From Cylindrotheca closterium (lineage: Eukaryota > Bacillariophyta > Bacillariophyceae > Bacillariales > Bacillariaceae): 64,000 nucleotides of DNA. This document shows, one piece after another, positions 32,454-42,794 of this stretch; positions within the stretch are counted from its first letter, which is position 1; each line of letters starts with the position of its first letter. A program made the translations under genes and the position numbers. Below the pieces are notes generated by a model. It was given only the letters and a program-made list of their open reading frames with translations. It did not search any database and had not been told where the DNA came from. Location of the stretch: contig CAKOGP040001113.1 of the NCBI GenBank assembly GCA_933822405.4, positions 354,432 through 418,431 on the forward strand, in the 5' to 3' direction.

Positions 32454-34145
32454 ATGGCTACTTGTTCGACTTCGCTGTACAACTCATTCATCCGCATCAC
32501 CGTTATCATTATGAGCTTGACACCCTTCTTGCAACCGGCGTCCATGACGCAGTGTGCTGCCTTTGTTCCGAAATCCTTGATGGGTCTGTCAAGAACTCGA
32601 ATCATCAAACCTGTTCCCAACATCATGCGATGGATGTCGGTTGTGACGGTATCTACAGAGGGTAATACTCCCTGGAAATCCAAGTACGAAAACAAAATCA
32701 CGGTGGGAGATCATACCTTCATTGCCGATGAACCACCTTCGATCGGGGGAATGGACATGGGGCCAAGTCCATACGACCTTCTCTTGGGAGCTCTGGGCAG
32801 TTGCACATCTATCACGCTGACCATGTACGCCCAACGCAAAGGGATTCCCATGGAAGGTGTCGATGTTACTCTCAGTCACACCAAAATTTACGAAAAGGAC
32901 TGTGCAGAATGCGTTCAAAAGGATTCGGCCAAAGAAATTTCCAAAAAGAAGATTGATCATTTTGTTCGGACACTCAAATTTCGAGGAATGGACTTGACCG
33001 ACGAAGACCACAAGAACTTGTTACAGATTGCCGATATGTGCCCCGTCCATAGGACATTGGAGTCCGATCATGTGCATATTGAAACCAAATTGTACCAGGA
33101 AGATGAACCAAGCTCGATGACAACATCCTTGAAGGCGCACAAGCTGACGTCGTTTGCTGGAAAACAAACCACCTTGTCGGTTGGCTTTGATATTCGTCGA
33201 ATATTGCCGTATCACAAGAAACGATCCGTCGGCCCATTTATCTTTTTGGATCATTTTGGGCCAATTGATATCGCAGAAAGTGCTGCCATGGATGTCGGGC
33301 CGCACCCCCACATTGGATTGGCCACACTATCGTACTTGTACGAGGGTGCCATTCTGCATCGAGATTCTACAGGTGCAGAGCGAGCAATTGTCCCCGGAGA
33401 AGTGAATTTCATGATTGCAGGTAAGGGTGTTGTACATTCGGAGCGTGGCAACAAAGTAGACCTGGGGCCGCACCTGTCCGGGGAACTTCCAAGTACATCC
33501 CACGGCCTTCAGCTTTGGATGGCTCTGCCTAAAGGCGGAGAAGATGTTCATCCTTCCTTTCACCATGGAAAAGCAATAGCACTGCACACTGGCAATACAA
33601 GCGTCCAGGCGACTTTGGTGGTTGGATCGGCAAATGGAGTGTCACAGTCAGCAATTCCAATTGACAACCGATTGGGGAATAATTTTTTTGTAGATGTGGA
33701 GTTTGACAAAGAAGGCGAGTCGTTCAGCTTACAACAAATCGGAACGGGGACAGACCCTGTTGAAATTGGAATTTACGTATCAACTGGCTCAGTGAAGTTG
33801 GATTCTGGATACTGTAATATGGACGGAGACAACTCGGAAAGCGAAACCGTATTGGAAGAAGGTAACATGGTTGTCTACCAGCTCGGAAGAGAAGACGAGA
33901 CTGTTGACATTGCATCATGGGTTGGAAAACTGACTGCCCTAAGTTCAGGTACTCGGCTCGCCATCTTGGGCGGGACTCCACTTCCAGAAAAGCGTCACAT
34001 GTTTTGGAACTTTGTTTCCCACGATAAGCAAAAGGTTGAAGATGCAGCCGAGGCATGGGAGCAATTGGATCGTTCCATTTTTCCACCAGTGGTTAATGAG
34101 GACAATGAAGATTCCATTCCCTTACCGAGTCGAAGAAAGTCATGA
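32454..34145 (+). CDS. OsmC-like domain fused to pirin
   Basis: 563 residues from the ATG at 32454; an alternative ATG at 32511 starts [12 protein letters not shown]. The N terminus with QCAAFVP resembles a signal plus plastid-type cleavage site. Residues about 65-215 are OsmC/YhfA-like: [23 protein letters not shown] with the peroxidatic-type Cys, and MCPVHRTL with the second Cys. Residues about 235-550 are pirin: HFGPIDI, metal ligands in [30 protein letters not shown], and LQLWMALP. OsmC proteins reduce organic hydroperoxides or handle reactive acyl/thiol species. Pirins are Fe-binding cupins acting as redox sensors or quercetinase-like dioxygenases. The fusion implies coupled function. 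No intron or stop lies between the domains. Confidence 0.9.
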   Translation: MATCSTSLYNSFIRITVIIMSLTPFLQPASMTQCAAFVPKSLMGLSRTRIIKPVPNIMRWMSVVTVSTEGNTPWKSKYENKITVGDHTFIADEPPSIGGMDMGPSPYDLLLGALGSCTSITLTMYAQRKGIPMEGVDVTLSHTKIYEKDCAECVQKDSAKEISKKKIDHFVRTLKFRGMDLTDEDHKNLLQIADMCPVHRTLESDHVHIETKLYQEDEPSSMTTSLKAHKLTSFAGKQTTLSVGFDIRRILPYHKKRSVGPFIFLDHFGPIDIAESAAMDVGPHPHIGLATLSYLYEGAILHRDSTGAERAIVPGEVNFMIAGKGVVHSERGNKVDLGPHLSGELPSTSHGLQLWMALPKGGEDVHPSFHHGKAIALHTGNTSVQATLVVGSANGVSQSAIPIDNRLGNNFFVDVEFDKEGESFSLQQIGTGTDPVEIGIYVSTGSVKLDSGYCNMDGDNSESETVLEEGNMVVYQLGREDETVDIASWVGKLTALSSGTRLAILGGTPLPEKRHMFWNFVSHDKQKVEDAAEAWEQLDRSIFPPVVNEDNEDSIPLPSRRKS

Positions 34146-34428
34146 TAAGTAGACTATAGACTAAGTAGTACGAGCAAATATGCATTGACGCAATTCATGG
34201 ATATTCTTACGTTACTACTACGAATACAAAGAAAACGTTCCTCTATCCCTAGTCTCATTCAATGTCTAAACTTCCGGAAGATTGGTCGACATTTGCGAAC
34301 ATCACGTCAAGAAATATGAGAATCCATCACGACCAAAGCGAACGTTGGTCTTTTTCGGGATATAATAATCTGCAATCGCGATCTCATAAAAACAATCCCC
34401 ACAAAATAAAGTAGAAGAAGCAACAAAG

Positions 34429-36652
34429 ATGTTGTCACGAACTTTAGTTCGACGTCTACCGGTGTCGAAGGCAACATTGGTCCGTGCCTTGTCTTCACAC
34501 CCCCCAAATACACAAAATAGCAATACTACCGGCCGAAATCAGAATTCGTATTGGCTCGGCGCCCTGAGTGCACTCGGGGCTAGCATGGCAATTGGAGCCA
34601 GCATGACGCTCACAGAAGCCCCACAATTTAGCCAGCCAGATGCGATGATTCCAGTGGAGACTCCAACCTCGATCAAGGACCATCCAACTGTCAACTCTCC
34701 ACCAGCTCGGCCCGATCTTCCTGTTTTTACACGAGAAGAAGTTTCCGAGCACTCGGATGAAGATTCACTCTGGTATACATTCCGTGGAGGAGTCTACGAT
34801 TTGACTACATTTTATCAGGGACATCCTGGTGGTGCTCCGGTAGGTACCAGATGAACTGTGTCATTGCTGAAACGATGAATCATCTCACGTAATCCATATT
34901 CGATAGCGTCTTCTAATGGCAGCTGGACAAGATCTTGAACCATACTGGGAAATCTACCGCCAACACCTTCGAGGCCACGTAGTGGATTGGATGGAGAAGC
35001 ATCGCATTGGGTCCTTGTCAAAGGAAGAGGCTGAAGCTGCAAGCAAGAGTTTTGAGTTTGGGGATGCATATGAAACAGATCCTGAGCGCGATGCGAATCT
35101 TCTCCCATGTACTCAGAAGCCATTCAATGGGGAACCTCGCATAGACTTGCTCACTCGAGACTACATCACACCGAACGAGCTCTTTTATGTTCGGAATCAC
35201 TTGCCCGTTCCTGACATTGAAGCTAAGGAATACAGATTGATTGTCAAGGGAAAGGGTCTCAAGAAACACAAGTTTACTCTGGAAGATTTAAAGACGAAAT
35301 TCAAGAAGCATGAGATCATTACTACTCTGCAGTGTGCTGGAAACCGTCGTGAGGATTTGCACAATGACCAGATGCGAGAGTTTCTGGCACCCCATTGGGT
35401 TGTCGGTGCCATTTCGACGGCAAAGTGGGGTGGAGTCCGGATCCGCGATGTGCTGAAGGAGTGTGGTCTTGATGTTGATGCTATGGCACTAGGCGAATTG
35501 GAGATCCCTGGTTTGGAACATATTCAATTTGAAGCATATGATCAGGATGAGACAGGCGTCCATTATGGAGGGTAAGTGTCTTCGAAATCCCCTTGCATTT
35601 TTCTTCAGCTTTGCGCTCACTCAATTGTTTCTCAGATCTGTGCCAGTAATGAAAGCGATAGACCCATTTGGCGATGCAATCTTTGCATTCGAGATGAATG
35701 GCGAGCCATTACCACGAGACCACGGATATCCATGCCGTGTAATATTGCCCGGTCACGCTGGATGCCGTCAATGTAAGTGGGTCCACAAGATGATTCTCTC
35801 AGACAAGGAATCCAACAAGTGTTGGCAGCAGAAGTCATACCGTCATTTCGCGCCGGACATCAACTTCGAGAAGGATCTCGCCACTTGGCCTCCCGAGCGA
35901 TTGGACCAAGCTCCAATCTCACAAATGATGCCGGTACAGTCCATCATTTGCAATCCTCCTCAAAACACCATTCTTGGAGGCAAGAATGCCGACTCGGTCA
36001 CTGTCAAGGGAGTCGCATGGTCCGGTGGTGGCAGAGAAATTCAGCGAGTCGATGTTTCCATTGATGGAGGTAAGAATTGGACTGCTGCAGAACTTTACAA
36101 ACCGATCAAGCAAAGGTGGAATCACCACTGGGCGTGGACACAGTTTTACCAAACTGTCAAGCTCCCCGAAGAAATTCAGAAGAAGCTAAAGAATGGAGAA
36201 AAGGTGTCTTTAGATCTCTGCTCCAAAGCTCTGAACTCCGACTTCAATGTCCAGCCCGAACGAATGGAACCATACTGGAATGCCAGAGGGATTGGAATCA
36301 ACCACTGGTACCATGTCAATGTAAGTGTCAGATCATGCTGTGTACGTTTTGTGTCGTCAATACCCCAAACTAACAAGTTCTTTGGATCATATTTCAATAG
36401 ACTACATTGGACCCAAACGCAAACCCAGGAACCATTCAACGCGATGGTAGCACAGTAGAATTCGGTGGAAATACTCCAACGGGGGGCAAATTTGCTGAAA
36501 AGTGGGATATGCATGGATGGTCGGCTGATCCAGAACACCGTGGTCCATCTGGATTGAAGACCAAGCCAAAGAGTTTTTATGACAAGATGGATGATGACCG
36601 CAAAGCACGCATCCAAAAGGAGGTTGAAAAGTGCACTCCCAGTGACGAGTAG
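34429..36652 (+). CDS. SUOX: Sulfite oxidase (cytochrome b5 + molybdopterin + dimerisation domains)
   Basis: Exons 34429-34839, 34907-35571, 35636-36320 and 36401-36652 join in frame to 670 residues. The N terminus (MLSRTLVRRLPVSKATLVRA) is a mitochondrial-type presequence followed by a hydrophobic anchor (YWLGALSALGASMAIGASM). The cytochrome b5 domain carries the heme-ligand motif HPGGAP, continued across intron 1 as RLLMAAGQDLEPYW. The Mo-cofactor domain has the active-site Cys in TLQCAGNRRED. The dimerisation domain follows (KGVAWSGGGREIQRVDVSID, WNARGIGINHWYHVNV). The last exon adds about 60 residues past the usual core (FGGNTPTGGKFAEKW...). The enzyme oxidises sulfite to sulfate, with cytochrome c as acceptor in mitochondria. 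Introns are 64-80 bp. Confidence 0.93.
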
Positions 36653-36804
36653 AGAGGCCTCAAGATCAACTAAAGTGATGCACAATGAAGTGATGATGAT
36701 TAGTCTCATTATCGAGTTTTCACACACAAAAAAGTCACTGAAATATTACTTACGATTTCATAATTTGCAATTGTGCCCATCAAATCAATCTGTTCTAGAT
36801 GTGT

Positions 36805-38811
36805 CTAGTAGATTGTCCGATGCATCGATCCCGATCGTTTGGTAAAGTCGAATTTCTCGATATCCGCCCAGGGAGTATGTTCTTCAACACTCTTTTCCAG
36901 AGTCTCGGATGGAACTTCCCTGGCAGCGGCATCCAACATGCCTTTTGCCGAATATCGTTCACCCCTACCAGAAAGTTTTCGCAATCGTCGCTGGTAGGCA
37001 TTGTTCCCCTCTTCTCCCATGAACAAATGGAATGGAACGGCCACGAGCTGCTTCCGAATATGTTTCCATTGAGTGGGTGTGGTGGATGGGAAAATGGTTT
37101 TCAACCGATCTTCTTGTTCTTGACAGTATTCCATGTAGGTTTGCAATATTTCGAAACGAGTCTTTTTGGGCTTGTTTGAGGCACCCCACAGTACGGAATC
37201 CACGGTAGCGAACGAACATGGATGATTGATTGCCGCTCGACCCACCATGGCACCTGTCACTGCTTGCCCTTGCCACAATAAATTGTCCACTTGTTGTTGT
37301 TGTTGTTGTGGTTGTTGTTGTTGATCTCCAGCAGGATTGCCCCCTTTTGGTCTCTGTAGGCGATCTGCCACATCCGACATGGATTGAATGCCACCATTGG
37401 AAACAACCTCCCATTTACTACCAAAGTCACGTGCTATTTGTTCCACAACCTTGGGACGAAGAGGAGGCACACTTCGATTTTGGATAGTGGCCTGTCGGGC
37501 TTCTCGTTTGGCAAAATATTGGGCCCGCTTGTGATTGATCTTCTTGTTGGTTTCTGGTTCTCTATCGCCTTGTGAACCAACGACTGCTCCTTCTATTGCA
37601 TCATCATCATCATCATCATCATCAATACCATCACCACCACCATCACCATTCGTAGTGTAAAGGTTATTGGTATCCCCAATTCCCAAGAGAGCCAGCCGTG
37701 CATGAACTTGAACCTTGGACAAGATGTTCGAACCAGACTCCATGACTTTCAAAAAGTCATGACAGGTTTGATAGGCGGCCTCATCAGTCTGTGCATGGTC
37801 CCAATCCGCATCGTACTCATTCGCAAAGGCTACCCCCAGTCGATGTTTGAGCGACAACTGAACTTGCTGATAATTATCATCATCATCATTCGTTTGGTGT
37901 TGGTGTTGGTAATGGATCATGGCTTGGGACATTTGCTCGAGACATTCCGCCACCAAGGTTGGTTCCAACATGAGTGCGGCACCCGCTTGATTCCCCTTGG
38001 CAACATTCGCAGAAGGGCATCCACAATTCAAATTGATTTGAGTATACCCAAAGGCCATGGCAATGGCCGTTGCCTTGCCCAATGTTTCGGGATTACGTCC
38101 TCCCAATTGCAGTACGATCGGATCCGTGTGATATTCATTATTGTTGATGTTGTTGTTGTTGTTGTTGTTGTACGGAGCCATGATCTCTTGTAGAATGCTA
38201 TAGTGTAGCAGATTTCTTCCAGCAAAGTAACCAGCATTCTCTTCGGAATACAATACACTCGGAGTTTGCTGCTGGCACTGATATATCCGGTGGGCCAACT
38301 CTTGCATGGCCTCTGGATCGTCATAGGGGATCATCATTTCGCTGCTGGTCGATGAGGATGAAATAGTAGTAGTAGTACTAGTACTACTAGTTATTGCTCG
38401 GACGGCCAATTCAAAGACTTGAACAATTTGTGCCGATGGCATCATTTCCGTGTAAATGTGTGCATATTGACTGAGCTGTCGAAAGAAGAATCGATAATGT
38501 CGATTGGTATGTGCCATCATGGGAGCCACGGAAAAGAGTTCCAATTGATGATGAGATGGTTGTGGAATCCAAAGTTGTTGTGATTGAGGTGATGAGCGAG
38601 TATTCGTATTCGCTGAAGGTGAGGGTGACGATGATGTCATGGTAGACGATGGGGAAGAGAAGGCTCTGCAGGTATTGATAACAGAAACCAAGGGTAGGAA
38701 ACTCAAAAGGCACCGCACCAGCAGAGAATGATGAGGCCTTGTTCTTGAAAAGGTCAGTCTTCTTTGAGGCGGAAGAGAAGAATCAAAATGCTGTATTGTT
38801 GTAGCAATCAT
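36805..38811 (-). CDS. dusA: tRNA-dihydrouridine synthase, DusA-like, with large low-complexity inserts
   Basis: 668 residues from the ATG at 38811. Upstream codons in frame lack an ATG. Core motifs in order: LFSVAPMMAHTNRHYRFFFRQ (FMN strand), TEMMPSAQIV, PIVLQLGGRNPETLGKA, catalytic Cys in NLNCGCPSANVAKGNQAGA, VQVHARLALLGI, SNGGIQSM, and VGRAAINHPC. Dus enzymes reduce uridine in the tRNA D-loop with NADPH and FMN. Inserts include Ser/Thr runs near 165-180, Asn runs near 235, a roughly 50-residue Gly/Asp stretch after the HAR motif, and a QQQPQQQQQQ tract near 520. The N-terminal 65 residues are basic and hydrophobic and may target an organelle. It is roughly a third to half again as long as bacterial DusA. 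Confidence 0.88.
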   Translation of the reverse strand: MIATTIQHFDSSLPPQRRLTFSRTRPHHSLLVRCLLSFLPLVSVINTCRAFSSPSSTMTSSSPSPSANTNTRSSPQSQQLWIPQPSHHQLELFSVAPMMAHTNRHYRFFFRQLSQYAHIYTEMMPSAQIVQVFELAVRAITSSTSTTTTISSSSTSSEMMIPYDDPEAMQELAHRIYQCQQQTPSVLYSEENAGYFAGRNLLHYSILQEIMAPYNNNNNNNINNNEYHTDPIVLQLGGRNPETLGKATAIAMAFGYTQINLNCGCPSANVAKGNQAGAALMLEPTLVAECLEQMSQAMIHYQHQHQTNDDDDNYQQVQLSLKHRLGVAFANEYDADWDHAQTDEAAYQTCHDFLKVMESGSNILSKVQVHARLALLGIGDTNNLYTTNGDGGGDGIDDDDDDDDAIEGAVVGSQGDREPETNKKINHKRAQYFAKREARQATIQNRSVPPLRPKVVEQIARDFGSKWEVVSNGGIQSMSDVADRLQRPKGGNPAGDQQQQPQQQQQQVDNLLWQGQAVTGAMVGRAAINHPCSFATVDSVLWGASNKPKKTRFEILQTYMEYCQEQEDRLKTIFPSTTPTQWKHIRKQLVAVPFHLFMGEEGNNAYQRRLRKLSGRGERYSAKGMLDAAAREVPSETLEKSVEEHTPWADIEKFDFTKRSGSMHRTIY

Positions 38812-39125
38812 TGCATAAATATGATATGAGTGCTTCAATGTATAGTAAATTGGATTCGTGCACTGATAGTATCAATAGATGATGATGATGACGACAAAAA
38901 TCAAAATGGATGATGATGAGATGGATGATGGCTTCGTTGGCGGAATCTGGAATGTTCGAGACGACAAAAAGCATTCGTATGAATCAGTCCAAATGCTTGC
39001 CATCATCCGATATCCATCATCATCGCATTCGTCAGATGATGTTGTATTTTGTGTTTCCATTTTCAAAACGCTGAATAAGACAATGCGACAATACATACAA
39101 GTCGGACCTTAACAACACAGATAGG

Positions 39126-39287
39126 ATGAAAGCCCACAGCCTTGTCACATTGTTTATCCTCCTTATCAAAGGATCCATCCTTTCTCCTACTTCTGCTGTC
39201 CATCCTGTAGTAGGCTCATCATTGAAAATAAGACGAGGACGACTCTTCCAACATCAGAGAAGAAGTACGCGTACGAATCATCGGCAT

Positions 39288-39318
<31 letters not shown>

Positions 39319-40124
39319 AGCAGCATCATCCCAATAGCACTACTACTCTCGCCCATGAGGATGAGAAGGATCCATCACCACCACTCATTCAAGTTCAAGA
39401 GATCTTGCCTACGAAACTAATCAACGAAATTGATCCAGAACTCAATCCTCCTCCTCCTCCTCCTCCTTCATCCCAAGATGAAAAAAACAGCATGTCAAAA
39501 TCATCATCACGGCGTTGGATTTGGTGGGGAAACGACATGACTAAGCTCTGCAACGAGGATGATTCATCAGCCACAGCCAAAGGAACAAAGCAAAACGAAG
39601 AAGAACATCCTTTGCGGACCGATCTTTGGAGACTCCAAGTGCAATGGTTTCGTCGTGCGGGTGGAAAAATGAGCCTGTTGCAAAAATCCCACAATAGTAA
39701 GACTTATTTGCATATGGAGTTTCACAAGAATGGACGATGCCGACTATTGAGTCATGATCAACAACAAGTATTGGGTGTGGGGGAATGGAATGAGAAACCA
39801 TATGCGGTCTGGTTTTGCGTGCGAGTATTATTATTAGGCAAAGAAGAAGAAGAAAAAGACGACGACAATCATAAGTACACCTTTACGGCACAATTGCATC
39901 ACAATCCATTTGGCAAGCATCCCAAGATGCAACAAGGGACGATTCTATTTCAAAAGATTGCCCCGAAACAACATGAATACGATGTTGTGGAATACGATGA
40001 GGAACGAGATCGTTTATTCGTTCAACCAAGAGGGCAACCATGGTTCCGGCCCATTGTTGGAAAATTCACAGGAGTTGGCATTGGTGTTGATACCTTGGAC
40101 TATAGCTATTCCAAGAGGATTTAG
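39126..40124 (+). CDS. Secreted protein of unknown function with poly-His/poly-Gln tract
   Basis: 332 residues. The signal peptide (MKAHSLVTLFILLIKGSILS, about 1-25) is clear. The N-terminal half is low complexity: seven His then six Gln encoded by CAT and CAG runs near 39285-39330, and a seven-residue Pro run. Residues about 155-330 look folded (DLWRLQVQWFRRAGGKMSLLQ, YLHMEFHKNGRCRLL, VLGVGEWNEKPYAVWFCV, GQPWFRPIVGKFTGVG), mostly beta-strand-like. No family is recognised. It is divergent from the DusA gene across about 300 bp. Confidence 0.75.
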
Positions 40125-40523
40125 GAAGAAGGAATGCGATATTGAAAATGATGGATATGGATGCTTTTTGGATGTCGTCAGCACAGATATTGGACATTCA
40201 TCAGTACTACTGTGCGAGTATGCCAAAAAAATGCACAGGTATATATATGCAGACCCTAGTTTGATGGATTGACGGATGATTCAAGGAACTACTTCTTGTT
40301 AGAAATCCCACAAGCCGGATTTTTATTTGAAGGGCCTCCACATTGATTTCCAAAAAGCCAACAACAGTGCATCCCCGTCTGCTACATGTTGACACATAGT
40401 GTGAAAGAGCCTTTGTTTGGTTGAATATAAGTAGACAAAAAGTGCATCGTTCTAGGACGGCCACACATATGGACAATTTATATAGATACAGTGATACATT
40501 TATAGCATGATCCAATATCGATT
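40125..40523. other. Intergenic, convergent
   Basis: Space between convergent genes. No feature is seen beyond AT-rich 3' flank sequence. Confidence 0.5.
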
Positions 40524-41987
40524 CTAATAATCAAAAGGGTTCTTCTTTGCCATTTCCTCGACGACGCTTGTCGATATTTCAACCAAACGTCTTCTTCTCG
40601 CCCGTTTGCTGGGCTCTTGTTCCTCTTGTTGCAATGGTTTTTGGTCGGTTCCTTTCGGTTTGTCCTCTTGTGGTGGTGGTGGTTGGTCGGTCCCTTTTCT
40701 TTTTCTAGCAGTAGCTGTACTAGCAGTTTTCTTTGGTTTGGTATCCTTCTTGGCAGCTGTTGCACCACTCGTAGCTTTCTTCTTTGCCGCAGGGGTTCTC
40801 TTCTTTGTTGCTGATTTTGCTGTGGTTGGTTTGGAATCCTTCTTGGAAGCTGCTGCGCCGCTAGTAGCTTTCTTCTTTGCTGCAGGAGCCGTCTTCGTTG
40901 TTGCTGATTTTGTTGTATTTGGTTTGACATCCTTCTTGGAAGCTGCTGTACCGGTACCACTCATAGAATTCAAAATTGCTGCAGTAGTCTTCTTTGTTGC
41001 TGCCTTTGTTTTGGTTGGTTTGGTACCAATAACACCCCCGCCATTCCACAATGCGTCGTCTCCCTCACTTTGTGGACTTGCATGCCGCTCAAAGACCAAC
41101 GTATTGTTGTCGTCCGATTGGCTGGCAAACACATAATGACCATCACCAGTAAAGCATTGGAGTGCCTCCAAACTTGTCGGATTCGCCTTGGCGATATATC
41201 GCACAAACATTCCTCGCGCTTGCTTGGCGTACACGCTGGCCATTCGACCTCCATTGGCTGCCTGAAAAACAACGTCGACTACTTGCAATGATTCTTCTTC
41301 TTGGAGCTGTCTAAAATCAAGGACTTTGGAATATTCTTGGGATGCACAATTTAGTATGCATCGTCTTTCGTTGTTACTGCCGTCAGTAGCAGCAGCAGCA
41401 GCAAGTTCAGCGACTTGTTTGGTCAATCCATGCTGTTTCCAGAATTCGTATAGATTCTTGGAGCCGTCCACCGCCAACTTGGTTCCCATTTCCAATCGAT
41501 AGGGTTGCATTGGGTCCTTTGGTCGAAGTAAGCCATAGAAACCAGATAAAATACACAGGGATGAATCCAATCGATCCAGCTCGTCGTCTGAAAAGTCGTG
41601 AAGGTTGAGCTTTTGAAAGGACGGACCATCAAACAGCCATCCTGCTGGATATTTAGGTTGATCCTCAAAGTTTTGATACCGATCATAGTTCAGTTTTGCC
41701 AAGGTGTCTGATAACTTCATCATGGATTTGATTTCGGATTGCTTTAGCTCTTTGGCTCGCTCCAAGAGAATCGAACGAGGCTTGGAAAGTGCCGCGATTT
41801 TGGAGGAGGAGGACGAGGAGGATGTGAATTCCTTGCAGGATTTCTCGGCCAGCGCTTTTGTGGGAGAAAGTAAGCACAGGAATTTCATATTGAGAGCTTC
41901 AACACGAGTTGGATGATGAAATGGATTATGAAGAAAAAGGAGCCAACGGAAGAATAGAATCAATGCCCTGTTTTTGGTCATGTGCAT
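40524..41987 (-). CDS. YaaA/UPF0246-family protein with histone H1-like repeat tail
   Basis: 487 residues from the ATG at 41987. The family core starts at MKFLCLLSPTKAL (Met34) and runs to about residue 300, with MMKLSDTLAKLNYDRYQNF, PAGWLFDGPSF, CILSGFYGLLRPKDPMQPYRLEMGT and ANPTSLEALQCFTGDGHYVF. YaaA in bacteria binds DNA and limits peroxide damage by lowering free iron (family knowledge). The first 33 residues form a hydrophobic signal or anchor-like leader. The C-terminal 150 residues or so are Lys/Ala/Thr/Pro-rich, with a 31-residue unit repeated about 2.5 times (AASKKDxKPxTxKSAT, then APAAKKKATSGA) and a basic SKRARRRRLVE segment. This resembles linker-histone tails and suggests DNA binding. 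Confidence 0.85.
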   Translation of the reverse strand: MHMTKNRALILFFRWLLFLHNPFHHPTRVEALNMKFLCLLSPTKALAEKSCKEFTSSSSSSSKIAALSKPRSILLERAKELKQSEIKSMMKLSDTLAKLNYDRYQNFEDQPKYPAGWLFDGPSFQKLNLHDFSDDELDRLDSSLCILSGFYGLLRPKDPMQPYRLEMGTKLAVDGSKNLYEFWKQHGLTKQVAELAAAAATDGSNNERRCILNCASQEYSKVLDFRQLQEEESLQVVDVVFQAANGGRMASVYAKQARGMFVRYIAKANPTSLEALQCFTGDGHYVFASQSDDNNTLVFERHASPQSEGDDALWNGGGVIGTKPTKTKAATKKTTAAILNSMSGTGTAASKKDVKPNTTKSATTKTAPAAKKKATSGAAASKKDSKPTTAKSATKKRTPAAKKKATSGATAAKKDTKPKKTASTATARKRKGTDQPPPPQEDKPKGTDQKPLQQEEQEPSKRARRRRLVEISTSVVEEMAKKNPFDY

Positions 41988-42060
41988 GATGGTGAGGGAA
42001 AAATAATGCGATGCGAATAAATGAAAACTATCGTGAAATGAGTCGCACTAATCCAATAAT

Positions 42061-42687
42061 GAGGCAGTGGGAATCCCCGGATTTCTCCCCTAGTTGCGAG
42101 ATTTTCCCACAGCTCAATTTTTCCCACAGCTCAATTTTTCCCACAACTCAATTTTGCTTCCCACAACTAGTTGTGGGAATTCCCTCAACAGTTGTGGGAA
42201 AATTGTCATTTCTACACAGAAAACCACGTAGGATATGTACTGAGACAAATTTGAAGTTTCCCACAACTCTAATTGTAGTTGTGGGAAGTTTCCCACAACT
42301 CTAATTGTTTTATTGGGAATTACGGGAAAACTGTCCGTTCTACGGAAAACTGTCTGTTCTACGCACAAAACAACGTTTGATATATGTACTGACTAGAAAA
42401 TAGACAACTACATATGATGTTTCCCAAAAACTCTAATTGTTTTCGTGATATTTCGTGATACATTTAAAGGCAAAAATAACGGACATCTGAGCAACGGAAA
42501 TTCCCACAACTAGTTGAGGGAAATTCCCACAACTAGTTGTAGGAATTTCCCACAACTATTTTTTAAGATTCCTACAACTAGTTGTGGGAATTTTTGGCAA
42601 AAATCTGTTCCCACAACTAGTTGTGGGAAATCGCGTTAAATATCGCGGGGACGAAATAAAATGAAAAGGGGGAATTCCCACTGCCTC
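42061..42687. mobile_element. Small non-autonomous TIR element (MITE-like) rich in internal palindromes
   Basis: Ends GAGGCAGTGGGAAT (42061-42074) and its reverse complement (42674-42687) form terminal inverted repeats. They extend a further 4-5 bases with one mismatch. AAT lies immediately outside both ends, a plausible 3-bp target duplication. The interior has no coding frame but many copies of CCCACAAC and GTTGTGGG, several joined as the 18-bp palindrome CCCACAACTAGTTGTGGG. It sits between the YaaA gene and the first LRR pseudogene. Confidence 0.75.
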
Positions 42688-42794
42688 AATATGGTATCCC
42701 TTTTGGCTTGGACCCTCATCTATTTTATATCAATATATATATATTGAATAGATTTCAAAAGTATGCAACATTCGAGTGCAATTGGTCCTATCAT

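Noticed and set aside
42100..42650. Regular palindromic repeats resembling a CRISPR array
   Set aside because: Spacing is irregular, the units are bounded by transposon-type TIRs, and the DNA is eukaryotic nuclear.
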